Assembly (NCBI RefSeq): GCF_023715445.1
Contig: NZ_JAMBOD010000003.1
Location: forward strand, 62,001-126,000
Length of the DNA stretch: 64,000 nucleotides
Direction: 5' to 3'
Source of the DNA: Fictibacillus nanhaiensis
Lineage (GTDB): Bacteria; Bacillota; Bacilli; Bacillales; Fictibacillaceae
The notes beneath the pieces are model-generated. The model did no database searches and was not told the origin of the DNA. It saw nothing but the letters and a program-made list of their open reading frames with translations. The position numbers and the translations under genes were made by a program. Below are positions 19,436 to 28,657 of the stretch, piece after piece. Positions within the stretch are counted from its first letter, which is position 1. Each line of letters begins with the position of its first letter.

Positions 19436-20311
19436 TTACTGTGCCTTTTTTATAACGATCTTCTGGTGAACGAGGTCAGAAGGCGGCACAGGATAAGTAA
19501 ATGGTTCATCATTAATCTTAATAGATGTTACGTGAGATGCACCAATATTTAAAGTTACTTCTTTTGCCGCTGTTAAATCAAACGTTTTTGTTTCCCCATC
19601 TTTAACCTGGCTGTCAAAATAACTCTTGCCTGTTTCATCTTGTATACCTACATAACTCGGACCAGTTGCTGTCAGTTCAACAACCAGCTCATTGCCTTCT
19701 GACATCTCATATGTCGTTACTTTGCCGGATGTCTGCAGCTTTGTCAATTTTGGTGCCGAAGCTTCCTCTTCTTTTTTTGCTGGTTCTTCGTTTTGTGTCT
19801 CTTCTTTTTCTGCTTCTTTGTTAGTTTCTTCTTTCTTTTCCGGTTTGTCCTTATCAGCATCCATTTCTACTGATTTTACATCTTCACCGCTCTTAGCCTG
19901 GTCATTTCCTTCAGGAAGCAGCTTCATGACTAGGAACAGCAAAGCGATAATTAAACCTCCGATAAGTAAAATGAGTATTAACCGCTTTAAAAAAGAATTC
20001 TCTTCGTTAACGGATGAGCGTTCTCTCTTTGACCGAGGTTCAAATTCCGTTGCAGATTCTTTAACAGCCTTTGGAATCTCATGTGCATATTCATCAAAAA
20101 TCGTTTCATAGTTCAATCCTACCGCTTCACAGTAATTCTTAATGAATGCTCTTGCATAAAAAGTACCTGGAAGCACATCATAGTTTCCTTCTTCAATCGC
20201 AGCTAAATAACGTTTTTGTATCTTTGTTGATGTTTGAAGTTCTTCAAGTGACATTCCTTTTTCTTCACGTTTTCCTTTTAAAAGTTTTCCGAGTTCTGTC
20301 AACCTTCCCAC
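19436..20311 (-). CDS. ymfM: RodZ-family membrane protein YmfM
   Basis: 291 residues. Cytoplasmic helix-turn-helix domain of the Cro/cI type (about 1-75: KGMSLEELQTSTKIQKRYL, EEGNYDVLPG), one transmembrane helix (about 110-130), a low-complexity Glu/Lys linker (about 145-190) and an extracytoplasmic DUF4115 beta domain (about 195-275). RodZ links MreB to the cell-wall elongation machinery. The start is ambiguous: GTG 20311 or TTG 20302 (MTELGKLL), both with poor ribosome binding sites; coupling to ymfK, 9 bases upstream, may drive translation. Confidence 0.88.
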   Translation of the reverse strand: MGRLTELGKLLKGKREEKGMSLEELQTSTKIQKRYLAAIEEGNYDVLPGTFYARAFIKNYCEAVGLNYETIFDEYAHEIPKAVKESATEFEPRSKRERSSVNEENSFLKRLILILLIGGLIIALLFLVMKLLPEGNDQAKSGEDVKSVEMDADKDKPEKKEETNKEAEKEETQNEEPAKKEEEASAPKLTKLQTSGKVTTYEMSEGNELVVELTATGPSYVGIQDETGKSYFDSQVKDGETKTFDLTAAKEVTLNIGASHVTSIKINDEPFTYPVPPSDLVHQKIVIKKAQ

Positions 20312-20320
20312 CCACTTACG

Positions 20321-21097
20321 TCATTCTAGATTTCCAAATCCAGTTGGATCTTCTTTTAGAGCTTCATATGTAATTTCTTCATCGCGATGACTTCTCAGCT
20401 CGATAATATAATCAAAATCATCTAACGTATATTCAGTATGCTGTATTAAGAGATCAGGGTGTTCTACAACTTTAGCTGCAGGAAGCCTCATGATTTCACG
20501 AATCAACTGCCAATGCTTGTCGTTCATATTCCGTGCAGAAACAGCACCGTCGATGATAAATACATGATCTGAATCATATTCATCATCCGCCAGCATATTT
20601 CTGACAGTTTGACGCAGCAAAGTAGATGATATGAAGACCCATCTTTTATTCGCACAAACACTAGAAGCTACAATACTTTCTGTTTTCCCAACACGTGGCA
20701 TTCCTCTGACGCCGATTAATTTATGTCCTTCAACCTTATATAATTCAGCTAAAAAGTCAACCAATATACCAAGCTCATCCCGAATAAATCGAAACGTTTT
20801 TTTGTCGTCCGCATCACGTTCAATATATCGGCCATGTCTGACAGCCAGTCTGTCACGCAGCTTAGGTTTGCGAAACTTTGTTACTGTAATGTTATCCATA
20901 GATTCCAGTATTGATTTTAACCGGTTGGTTTTCTCATCATTATCAATAATCAGCAGCATTCCACGCCGCTCGTTATCAACACCATTAATCGTAATAATGT
21001 TGATGCCCAGCATACCTAACAAGGATGATATATCCCCAAGGAGGCCCGGCCGGTTTTTATGTATTTCATACTCTAAATACCATTCCTGCTCTCCCAT
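20321..21097 (-). CDS. ymfK: YmfK, DUF3388 protein with ACT domain and P-loop-like motif
   Basis: 258 residues, function unknown. The N-terminus (about 5-70) reads as an ACT domain (RPGLLGDISSLLGMLGINI). The rest contains a Walker A-like GMPRVGKTE preceded by a hydrophobic strand (KLIGVR) and a later hhhhD strand (HVFIIDGA) resembling Walker B. This suggests a ligand-sensing ATP-binding protein, which is my inference. AAGGAG precedes ATG 21097. Followed by ymfM and pgsA in one operon; the context (envelope, lipid synthesis) does not define its role. Confidence 0.85.
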   Translation of the reverse strand: MGEQEWYLEYEIHKNRPGLLGDISSLLGMLGINIITINGVDNERRGMLLIIDNDEKTNRLKSILESMDNITVTKFRKPKLRDRLAVRHGRYIERDADDKKTFRFIRDELGILVDFLAELYKVEGHKLIGVRGMPRVGKTESIVASSVCANKRWVFISSTLLRQTVRNMLADDEYDSDHVFIIDGAVSARNMNDKHWQLIREIMRLPAAKVVEHPDLLIQHTEYTLDDFDYIIELRSHRDEEITYEALKEDPTGFGNLE

Positions 21098-21189
21098 GCA
21101 TTTAGCTCCTTATTCTTCAAAATGAAACAAATTTCTACATTTATTCTTGTAATTAATAATAAATGATTTCAATTTATTATGAAAGCAAA

Positions 21190-21224
21190 ATAAAAGGATG
21201 TTAAGAAAAAAATCTTAACATCCT
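21190..21224 (-). terminator. Rho-independent terminator of ymfJ
   Basis: AGGATGTTAAGA (21195-21206) and TCTTAACATCCT (21213-21224), a perfect 12-bp stem with a 6-base loop and T-rich tail on the minus strand. Confidence 0.93.
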
Positions 21225-21231
21225 CTCTGCC

Positions 21232-21489
21232 TTAGCGGTTTCCTTCGTTTTGCACAAGTTTGACCATCATATTAGCGATGGCGTGTCTTTCGTTTTCATC
21301 CGCCACATTCCATAGATCGGCAAGAACTTTTTCTTCCTCGTTTTTAGGTTCAACGTGGTTAGCTAAATATCCACCGATTTCTGTCGCTAAATTTGAGATC
21401 GTATCGTGGTTCATGCCTTCATGCTCAGCATGATTTAAGCGATCTGCCAAGAAATTTTTCCATTGGCCAAAGTTGTCTAATACAGACAT
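21232..21489 (-). CDS. ymfJ: DUF3243 protein YmfJ
   Basis: 85 residues, a small acidic helical protein of the conserved DUF3243 (YmfJ) family found in bacilli. Function unknown. No signal peptide, membrane segment or recognisable catalytic motif. Very strong ribosome binding site (AAGGAGGAG). Lies alone between ymfI and the ymfK operon, with a perfect terminator of its own. Confidence 0.9.
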   Translation of the reverse strand: MSVLDNFGQWKNFLADRLNHAEHEGMNHDTISNLATEIGGYLANHVEPKNEEEKVLADLWNVADENERHAIANMMVKLVQNEGNR

Positions 21490-21557
21490 GCTGTCTCCTC
21501 CTTAAAGGTTGATACAGCTTTAATATCCCTAACTTCAATCTTTTTTATACATGATTT

Positions 21558-22283
21558 TTATGTAAACCATGACCCATTTACAGAAAGAATATGACCCGAT
21601 ACATAATTTGACTTATCACTTATTAAAAACTCAACCGCATGAGCAACTTCTTCTGGCTCCCCAAAGCGTCCGGCTGGTATATCTTCGGCTATTTCACGTT
21701 TTTCAGATACCGAAAATTGCTCCATCATAGGTGTAGAGATCACTCCAGGAGAAACGCTGTTCACTTGAATGTTGCTCGGAGCAAGCTCTTTTGAAATGGC
21801 TTTAACAAACGTATTTAATCCGCCTTTTGCTGCAGAATAGACGGTTTCGCATGCTGCTCCTACTTCTCCCCAGACAGAAGAGATCATGACAATCTTGCCC
21901 GATTTTTTTTGTATCATGACTGGTACGAGGGCTTTAGTTAACGAAATAGCACTTGTGAGATTCAGCTGAATCGTACTTTGAATCGATTTTTCGGTAAAAT
22001 CCGTCAAAAGTCCATAATGAGGTGCTCCGCAATTATAAATGAATACATGCACTGAAGAAGATACTTGGCTTATTAATTTTTCAGTTCCTTCTTCTGAAGA
22101 AAGATCAGCTTTAATTGGCACACTTTTTATTTTATAGCTTTTTTCAAGCTCCTCCTGAAGTTTAAATGCACGATCTTCATTTGTATTGTAATGCAAATAT
22201 ATAAAGTACCCTTGTCTTGCGAGCATGTGGCAAATCTTTAAGCCGATGGCACTTGTGGCACCTGTAACGAGCGCAGTTTTCAA
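21558..22283 (-). CDS. ymfI: Short-chain dehydrogenase/reductase YmfI (FabG-like)
   Basis: 241 residues, classical SDR. NADP-binding TGATSAIG near the N-terminus, NCGAP (the NNAG-type strand), catalytic Ser in ISSVWG and YSAAKGG (YxxxK). The C-terminus has VNSVSPGVISTPM and the SGHILSVNG end. Substrate unknown; annotated as 3-oxoacyl-ACP reductase-like in other bacilli, but fatty-acid context is absent here. Start TTG 22283, 8 bases after AGAGGG. Follows ymfF-ymfH after a terminator. Confidence 0.9.
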   Translation of the reverse strand: MKTALVTGATSAIGLKICHMLARQGYFIYLHYNTNEDRAFKLQEELEKSYKIKSVPIKADLSSEEGTEKLISQVSSSVHVFIYNCGAPHYGLLTDFTEKSIQSTIQLNLTSAISLTKALVPVMIQKKSGKIVMISSVWGEVGAACETVYSAAKGGLNTFVKAISKELAPSNIQVNSVSPGVISTPMMEQFSVSEKREIAEDIPAGRFGEPEEVAHAVEFLISDKSNYVSGHILSVNGSWFT

Positions 22284-22302
22284 AATACGTTCCCTCTTCA
22301 CT

Positions 22303-22334
22303 TTAAAAAACATCCTGAAAACAGGATGTTTTTT
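22303..22334 (-). terminator. Rho-independent terminator between ymfH and ymfI
   Basis: AAAACATCCTG (22307-22317) and CAGGATGTTTT (22322-22332), loop of 4, T-run on the minus strand. It lies directly before the ymfI ribosome binding site, so ymfI is reached by read-through or by an unseen promoter. Confidence 0.88.
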
Positions 22335-22341
22335 GATTACA

Positions 22342-23637
22342 TTATGACTTTTTTTTGCGTACTTGGCAAACCGTCATCGCTTCTTTTTTAAAGTGGTTTT
22401 GCAGAACTTCTTCTACGTCATTTACCTCTAAGGACTCAAAAACAGGGATAACATCAAAAAGATCCATTTCATTAAAAGCATACCTCGTAAATTGGTTTGC
22501 GATGAACTCTGGAGAATTCAAAGACCTAAGAAAAGCTCCGATTTTCTTTTTTCTGGCCCTTTCGAATGAATCCACTGAAACAGATTCTTGTTTAAATTTT
22601 TCTACCATTTCAGATACACGGTCTACTAATTCATCCGGTGATTGAGTATCACCCCCAAGCATACTGAAGCCGAATCCATACTCTTCCGTATAATCAAAGG
22701 AAAACGTCTGATCGATCAGTCCTTCTTCGTACAGGGCCTCATAATTGGGAGAGCTTTTGCCAAGCATCATTTCTAAAGCCAGATTCACACAAAGCTCATG
22801 TCTCATCAGTTCCTTTCCATTACGGTTAGGAGCTGCTTCTTTAAAACCTATATAACACTTCGGGGTTTGAACAGTCATCTCAATTATTTTTTCTGCTTTA
22901 GCTACAGAGGAAGGTTCTTTCTCAAAGAATCTTTCGATGTGCGCTTTTTCCTTGAACGTTTTTTGTGACTGATTCTCTCTAACAAAATCAAGAATTTCAG
23001 ATGCATTAATAGGACCTACTATGAAGAGTATCATGTTACTCGGGTGATAAAAGGTTTCGTAGCATTCATAAAGCGTGTCCTTCGTGATTTCGGCTATTGA
23101 TTTTTCCGTGCCTGCTATATCGATCTTCACCGGATGATGGTGATACATGTTTTCGATCAGCCCGAAGTAAACTCTCCAATCTGGATTATCATCATACATC
23201 CTAATTTCCTGTCCGATTATCCCTTTTTCTTTTTCTACTGTTTTTTCAGTGAAGTACGGCTCCTGCACAAAATCAATCAGGGTCGTTAAATTCTTTTTTA
23301 CATCACTTGTTGTTGAAAACAAATAAGCTGTTCTGTTGAATGTTGTAAAAGCATTTGCAGAAGCTCCCTGTTTGCTGAAATCCTGAAAGACATCACCATG
23401 TTCTTTTTCGAAAAGCTTATGCTCTAAAAAGTGTGCGATTCCATCGGGAACTTTAACTTCTTCATTTTTTCCGAGCGGCTTAAAATGGTTATCTACGGAT
23501 CCATAATGAGTAGTAAAAGTAGCGTATGTCTTGTTAAAACCTTTCTTTTCGAGCACGTATACTTTTAACCCATTCTCCAGTTCTTCAAAATGCAGCGTTT
23601 CATCTAGTTGTTCAAATTCAAATGTTTTAATTCCCAT
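22342..23637 (-). CDS. ymfH: M16 family zinc peptidase YmfH
   Basis: 431 residues. The inverted zinc motif HxxEH is intact (HFLEH, residues 69-73) with a downstream GQEI glutamate, so this is the catalytic partner. It overlaps ymfF by 11 bases and pairs with that inactive subunit, as is usual for M16B heterodimers. ATG 23637, with GGAGCAGG upstream inside ymfF. The substrate is unknown; related pairs process small peptides or leader sequences. Confidence 0.92.
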   Translation of the reverse strand: MGIKTFEFEQLDETLHFEELENGLKVYVLEKKGFNKTYATFTTHYGSVDNHFKPLGKNEEVKVPDGIAHFLEHKLFEKEHGDVFQDFSKQGASANAFTTFNRTAYLFSTTSDVKKNLTTLIDFVQEPYFTEKTVEKEKGIIGQEIRMYDDNPDWRVYFGLIENMYHHHPVKIDIAGTEKSIAEITKDTLYECYETFYHPSNMILFIVGPINASEILDFVRENQSQKTFKEKAHIERFFEKEPSSVAKAEKIIEMTVQTPKCYIGFKEAAPNRNGKELMRHELCVNLALEMMLGKSSPNYEALYEEGLIDQTFSFDYTEEYGFGFSMLGGDTQSPDELVDRVSEMVEKFKQESVSVDSFERARKKKIGAFLRSLNSPEFIANQFTRYAFNEMDLFDVIPVFESLEVNDVEEVLQNHFKKEAMTVCQVRKKKS

Positions 23638-24922
23638 TTGTGCCTGCTCCTTTCAAGAAGAAAATGGTATCCAGAGTAACTTTTTTAGCAACTTCCACAA
23701 CGTCCTCTTTTGTTACGTTTTTAATGCCTTCTATCCACTCTTCAATGGTCCTGTTCGTTCCGGCAACTACATTGTGGTACAGTACCTCTGAAAGTCCGAT
23801 CGGATGGTCGATCGTTTCAAGTACCTGGTTGTTGATCATCGCTTTTGTCTGTTCAAATTCAGAATCAGTAATGTTTCCATTTTTAATTTCTTCGTGCTGT
23901 TCTTTGATAATTTTTACGGCTTTTTCATAATTTGCCGTTTCAATTCCGCTCATTACGAATACCGCCCCTTTATGACTCTCAAAACGAGAAGCGGCATAAT
24001 AAGCGAGGCTCTCTTTTTCTCGAACATTGATAAAGAGTTTAGAGTGAGAAAACCCTCCAAATACGCCATTAAAAACTTGAAGCGCAAAATAATCATCGTC
24101 GCTGTATGTGGAATACGTACGGTATCCCATATGAAGTTTTCCTTGCTGTACATCCTGTTCTTCAAAAATCTCTTTAACTTCAGAAATCCTCTTCTCATCT
24201 TTGGTTCGATTATTTGAAACTTTATCCCCGCTGCGGTTTTCCGGAAAACGAAAGTGCTCCTTAACCTTTTCGACCATTTCACTCGCAGAAATATCACCGA
24301 TCACATACAGATCAAGTTTGTCGTTCCTTATAACTTCCTGATAATAATCGAATAATTCTTTTGAAGTAATAGCATCAACTTCGTTCTCATTGCCGTAGAC
24401 GTTTAACCGGTATGGTTCTGTTTCATACATTTCTTCCAGCAATCGTTTGTTTGCATAGCGCATCTTATCATCGTAGATCGATTCGATCTGCTGTTTTAAA
24501 CTGCGCTTTTCTTTTTTGATGATATTCTCTTTAAATACACCATTCTCAAGAGCAGGTGCCAGCAAGACTTGTGAAAGCAGATGAAACGCTTTATCCAAAA
24601 CAGGTTCTGAATTAGACAAAAACTTTTCATTCGCTACTTCCATTCGGATACTGATTACCTGATTCTCACCTTTCTTTGAAAGATCTGCGTGAAGTGTTGC
24701 TCCATAAAGATCATCCAAAGCACTTCTTAATTCTTTGCTCGAAGGAAAATCCTTTGTACCGCTTTGAAGTACAAAAGAAAGCAATGCTCTTTTTGTTACG
24801 TTTTTTTCATCAATAGCTTCTTTTATCTGAAGGATAAAAGATGTGGTTTTATACTTTTTTGTTTCTATCGTATGTACGGTTATACCATGCAGATCGGTTT
24901 TTTCATGGTTTACAATTCCCAT
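23627..24922 (-). CDS. ymfF: M16 family peptidase-like protein YmfF (non-catalytic subunit)
   Basis: 431 residues, same length and fold as YmfH. The position of the HxxEH motif reads LLSFVLQSGT with no histidines, so it should not bind zinc. The C-terminal substrate-binding region has the conserved VREKESLAYYAASRFE. Likely structural partner of YmfH in a heterodimer. ATG 24922 is preceded by AAAGGGG. First gene of ymfF-ymfH, downstream of the nup terminator. Confidence 0.9.
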   Translation of the reverse strand: MGIVNHEKTDLHGITVHTIETKKYKTTSFILQIKEAIDEKNVTKRALLSFVLQSGTKDFPSSKELRSALDDLYGATLHADLSKKGENQVISIRMEVANEKFLSNSEPVLDKAFHLLSQVLLAPALENGVFKENIIKKEKRSLKQQIESIYDDKMRYANKRLLEEMYETEPYRLNVYGNENEVDAITSKELFDYYQEVIRNDKLDLYVIGDISASEMVEKVKEHFRFPENRSGDKVSNNRTKDEKRISEVKEIFEEQDVQQGKLHMGYRTYSTYSDDDYFALQVFNGVFGGFSHSKLFINVREKESLAYYAASRFESHKGAVFVMSGIETANYEKAVKIIKEQHEEIKNGNITDSEFEQTKAMINNQVLETIDHPIGLSEVLYHNVVAGTNRTIEEWIEGIKNVTKEDVVEVAKKVTLDTIFFLKGAGTNGN

Positions 24923-25001
24923 CGGATAAATGCCCCTTTCATGATTGCCTACATCCTAGTTTACCCATTTTCTATACTCAGCATGACATTCCTTCTTTCA
25001 A

Positions 25002-25033
25002 ATAAAAAAAAGTCCGCCAGTCGGCGAACTTTT
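25002..25033 (-). terminator. Rho-independent terminator of the nupNOPQ operon
   Basis: AAAAGTCCGCC (25008-25018) against GGCGAACTTTT (25023-25033), one mismatch, loop of 4, T8 tail on the minus strand. Confidence 0.9.
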
Positions 25034-25040
25034 AGAGCGT

Positions 25041-26003
25041 TTATCTTTTTCCTTTTTCGTATGGAGTTCCTAGTGCCTTCGGTGCATCTGCACGTCCTAC
25101 CAGCCCAGCTAAAGCCAATATAGTCAGTACATAAGGTGCAATCAATAAAAATACCTTCGGGATATCCTGTAAAAAAGGAATGTGTGAACCAGAAATACTG
25201 ATCGCTTGCGCTAATCCAAAGAACAAAGCAGCTCCTAAAGCACCAAGCGGATGCCACTTTCCGAAAATCATGGCTGCAAGAGCCATAAAGCCTTGTCCTG
25301 TAATCGTAGAATGCGTGAAGTTTCCTGAGATCGAAGCAACATATACTGCTCCCCCAAGACCTGCAAGTGCTCCGCTTAATAACACCCCGATATAACGGAT
25401 TTTTGGCACGTTTATTCCCATTGTATCAGCAGCCATTGGATGCTCACCAACAGAACGAAGACGCAGTCCAAAAGGTGTTTTGTACAATACATACCAGACT
25501 ATAACAGCTACAAATACGGCTACATATGACGTCAGGTAAGCATTGGAGAAGAACAGTTTACCTAATAATGGAATATCAGATAAGAAAGGAATATCACTCT
25601 TCGAGATTCTTTGAGAAATTACAGGAGTTTGTCCCGCATTAAAAATTTTCTTAGTTAAAAAGATGGCAAGTCCTGCTGCCAAAAAGTTTAAGGCTACACC
25701 AGATACGACTTGATCGGCTTTTAGCGTAATACTTGCCAGTGCATGAATAGAAGCAAGCATAGCTCCTACAATCATTGCCACAAGAAAACTAACCCAAGGG
25801 GACGCGCCGCCTAATCCGAGCTGTTCACCGTAATAGATTGTTACAGCTCCTGTAAAAGCACCAAACAGCATCAAACCTTCTAAACCGATATTTACTACAC
25901 CTGAACGCTCACTGAACACACCGCCCAAAGCAGTAAAAATCAGCGGAGCTGCCGAAACAATAGCAGCAGGGACAATCAATGCTAGAATATCCATAAAGCT
26001 CAT
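25041..26003 (-). CDS. nupQ: Nucleoside-type ABC transporter permease NupQ
   Basis: 320 residues, integral membrane permease of the BPD_transp_2 (branched-chain amino acid/ribose type) family, with about eight hydrophobic segments. It carries the SGVVNIGLEGLMLFGA motif characteristic of the BMP/nucleoside importers. Second of two permeases; its ATG overlaps the nupP stop as TAATG. Last gene of the operon before a strong terminator. Substrate class (nucleosides) is inferred from family membership. Confidence 0.9.
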   Translation of the reverse strand: MSFMDILALIVPAAIVSAAPLIFTALGGVFSERSGVVNIGLEGLMLFGAFTGAVTIYYGEQLGLGGASPWVSFLVAMIVGAMLASIHALASITLKADQVVSGVALNFLAAGLAIFLTKKIFNAGQTPVISQRISKSDIPFLSDIPLLGKLFFSNAYLTSYVAVFVAVIVWYVLYKTPFGLRLRSVGEHPMAADTMGINVPKIRYIGVLLSGALAGLGGAVYVASISGNFTHSTITGQGFMALAAMIFGKWHPLGALGAALFFGLAQAISISGSHIPFLQDIPKVFLLIAPYVLTILALAGLVGRADAPKALGTPYEKGKR

Positions 26004-27055
26004 TAGATTTTACCCCCTTTGCTCACACGGTTCATCAGCCAGTGAACGATATAACTGCATGCAACAAAGAAGATGATGAGGGCGATAACGACTCCAACTA
26101 GTTCAGTTGGAACACCCGCTATAGACTGCATGTTTAATGCACCGATCTTTAATCCTCCAAATAATGCAGCAGCTAATACTACTCCGATTGCACTGTTTGC
26201 TCCTAAAAGAGCTACTGCGATTCCGTCAAAACCTACACCAGTAAATGCCGCGTTAATCGTCATATACTGATAAGTACCAAGACCTTCCATGCTGCCAGCA
26301 ATTCCAGCGAAAGCACCAGAAATGGCCATTGATAACACGATATTTTTTGATACATTGATACCTGCATACTGAGAAGCATGCTGGTTGAATCCTACTGCAC
26401 GGAGCTCATAGCCCATTGTCGTTCTCCAAAGCAGGAACCACATGATCACAGCTGCAATTAATGCAACTATAATTCCGTAATGCAATGTTGAATATTCGGT
26501 AATGCTTTGCAAAAATGGTGAAGCAAGTGAGGCTGTCTCTTTAACATTCTCAGTACGTTCACCTGGAGCTAGCATGTAGTTACGAATAATTTCATTTGTG
26601 CTGTAAAGGGCAATATAGTTCATCATGATTGTTGTAATTACCTCATGAACTTTAAATCTGGCTTTTAAAATACCAGGTACTGCTCCCCATAATGCTCCAG
26701 CAACTCCTGCTGCCAATATTGCGAGCGGAATGTGAACAATAGCTGGTGCATCTACGAAAACACCAACATATACGGCCGCAAGCCAACCTACTAAAAGCTG
26801 GCCCTCAACACCGATATTGAATAATCCTGTACGGAATGCGAAAGCAACTGCCAGACCAGAAAGAATAAGAGGTGACATTTGTCTGACTGTTTCACCGATA
26901 TAGTACGGGCCGCCAACCATTCCCTCGAATAAAGCGGCATAAGCTTCAATCGGTCTATACCCACTGACAAGCATGATGATTCCGCCAATTAACAAGCCGA
27001 AGAATACAGAAACAAGAGGCACAAGGAGCTTCATCTTATTATTTTTATTCTGCAT
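26003..27055 (-). CDS. nupP: Nucleoside-type ABC transporter permease NupP
   Basis: 350 residues, integral membrane permease with about nine hydrophobic segments and the RTGLFNIGVEGQLLVGW motif matching that of its partner NupQ. It forms the heterodimeric channel. Overlaps the ATPase gene by 11 bases at its start and the next permease by one base, so all three are translationally coupled. Confidence 0.9.
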   Translation of the reverse strand: MQNKNNKMKLLVPLVSVFFGLLIGGIIMLVSGYRPIEAYAALFEGMVGGPYYIGETVRQMSPLILSGLAVAFAFRTGLFNIGVEGQLLVGWLAAVYVGVFVDAPAIVHIPLAILAAGVAGALWGAVPGILKARFKVHEVITTIMMNYIALYSTNEIIRNYMLAPGERTENVKETASLASPFLQSITEYSTLHYGIIVALIAAVIMWFLLWRTTMGYELRAVGFNQHASQYAGINVSKNIVLSMAISGAFAGIAGSMEGLGTYQYMTINAAFTGVGFDGIAVALLGANSAIGVVLAAALFGGLKIGALNMQSIAGVPTELVGVVIALIIFFVACSYIVHWLMNRVSKGGKI

Positions 27056-28571
27056 TTACAGTACCCCTCTTTCCGCCAGCCATCAATAAACCTAGCTCTT
27101 GTTCGGTTGTTTCCTTCGGATCGACAACGGCGACGATCTTGCCTTCATACATGACCGCTATTCTATCACTTACATTGATGATTTCATCTAGTTCGAACGA
27201 TACTAGCAATACGGCTTTTCCTTTATCCCTCTGCTCAATAAGCTTTGAATGGATAAATTCAATGGCACCAACATCCAGACCTCGTGTAGGCTGTGCAGCA
27301 ATAAGAAAGTCCGGATCACGGTCTACTTCCCGTGCGATGATGGCTTTTTGCTGATTACCGCCTGATAATGCCCGGGCAGGTGTATAAGCATCAGGTGTAC
27401 GTACATCATACTCTGAGATCAGCTTATTAGCTTTTTCAAATATTGGCGAAAATTTCAGAATTCCGTTTTTAGAGTATGGCTTTTGATAATAAGTTTGAAG
27501 AACCATGTTCTCTCCAACTGAAAAGTCTAAAACAAGGCCATGCTTATGACGGTCTTGCGGTATATGTGCAAGTCCGCTTGCTGTAACGCTTCTAGGTGTT
27601 TTATTTGTAATATCTTTATCTCTTAACTGGATCGTACCTTCATTCGCCTTGCGAAGTCCGGTGATCGCTTCGAGCAGCTCTGACTGTCCGTTGCCGTCAA
27701 CCCCTGCTATTCCAACTATTTCACCTGCTTTAACGGTCAGGTTCAATCCGTTTACAGCAGCAACTTTCCGGCTGTCTAATACAACAAGATCTTTTATTGT
27801 TAATACAGGTTCTTTTGGTTCTGAAACGCCTTTAACGACTGTAAAATTAACTTCACGTCCTACCATCATCGCTGCAAGTGAATCAGGATTAGAATCTTTT
27901 ACATCAACTGTACCAACGCTTCTTCCTCTTCTAATAACCGTACATCGGTCACACACTTCCATAATTTCTTTCAGCTTATGTGTGATAAGAATGATTGATT
28001 TGCCTTCACTGACTAATTTCCTCATGATCTGAATAAGTTCCAAAATTTCCTGAGGAGTTAACACTGCAGTTGGTTCATCAAAGATTAAAATGTCCGCTCC
28101 TCTGTAAAGCGTCTTTAATATCTCTACACGCTGCTGCATTCCTACTGATATGTCTTCAATCTTTGCAAATGGATCAACACGAAGTCCATATTGGTCGGAA
28201 AGTGCTTTAACTTCTTTTGCAGCCGTTTGCAAATCTACTTTTCCGCCTTTGACAGGCTCTTTTCCAAGAATAATATTCTCTGTAACCGTAAATTTATCAA
28301 CGAGCATAAAGTGCTGATGAACCATCCCAATACCAAGCGAATTTGCAATATTCGGATCATTGTTCACCACTTTATTACCTTTAACATAAATTTCACCTTG
28401 CTCAGGCTCATAAAGACCGAACAAAACATTCATTAACGTTGATTTTCCCGCTCCGTTTTCTCCAAGAAGGGCATGTATTTCACCTTTTTTCACTTGAAGT
28501 GTGATATCGTCATTTGCTACGATACCAGGAAATTCTTTACGGATATTCCGCATTTCAATTACATATTCCAT
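27045..28571 (-). CDS. nupO: Nucleoside-type ABC transporter ATP-binding protein NupO
   Basis: 508 residues, two ABC domains in one chain. The first has Walker A GENGAGKST and Walker B ILIFDEPTA but a divergent signature (VGMQQR). The second has a degenerate Walker A (GVDGNGQSE) with a canonical LSGGNQQK signature and QPTRGLD in place of the DEPT motif. So only one composite ATP site looks fully competent, as in related BMP-type importers. GGGGGG lies upstream of ATG 28571. A strong hairpin separates it from nupN. Confidence 0.93.
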   Translation of the reverse strand: MEYVIEMRNIRKEFPGIVANDDITLQVKKGEIHALLGENGAGKSTLMNVLFGLYEPEQGEIYVKGNKVVNNDPNIANSLGIGMVHQHFMLVDKFTVTENIILGKEPVKGGKVDLQTAAKEVKALSDQYGLRVDPFAKIEDISVGMQQRVEILKTLYRGADILIFDEPTAVLTPQEILELIQIMRKLVSEGKSIILITHKLKEIMEVCDRCTVIRRGRSVGTVDVKDSNPDSLAAMMVGREVNFTVVKGVSEPKEPVLTIKDLVVLDSRKVAAVNGLNLTVKAGEIVGIAGVDGNGQSELLEAITGLRKANEGTIQLRDKDITNKTPRSVTASGLAHIPQDRHKHGLVLDFSVGENMVLQTYYQKPYSKNGILKFSPIFEKANKLISEYDVRTPDAYTPARALSGGNQQKAIIAREVDRDPDFLIAAQPTRGLDVGAIEFIHSKLIEQRDKGKAVLLVSFELDEIINVSDRIAVMYEGKIVAVVDPKETTEQELGLLMAGGKRGTVNAE

Positions 28572-28604
28572 TTTTTGCTGTCCCCCCTTTTTTGTACATA
28601 AGGA

Positions 28605-28628
28605 AGGACTTGGCTAATGCCAAGTCCT
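28605..28628 (-). promoter_or_regulatory. Intra-operon hairpin between nupN and nupO
   Basis: AGGACTTGGC (28605-28614), loop TAAT, GCCAAGTCCT (28619-28628): a perfect 10-bp stem. On the minus strand no T-run follows (it reads TCCTTATG), so it looks like an mRNA-stabilising or partial-stop structure protecting the nupN message, not a true terminator. Confidence 0.6.
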
Positions 28629-28657
28629 GGCCAGTTATTTAGATAGTTTGATAGAGT

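Noticed and set aside
19692-20111. Plus-strand Ser/Phe-rich frame opposite ymfM
   Set aside because: Mirror of the Glu/Lys linker of YmfM; no ribosome binding site.
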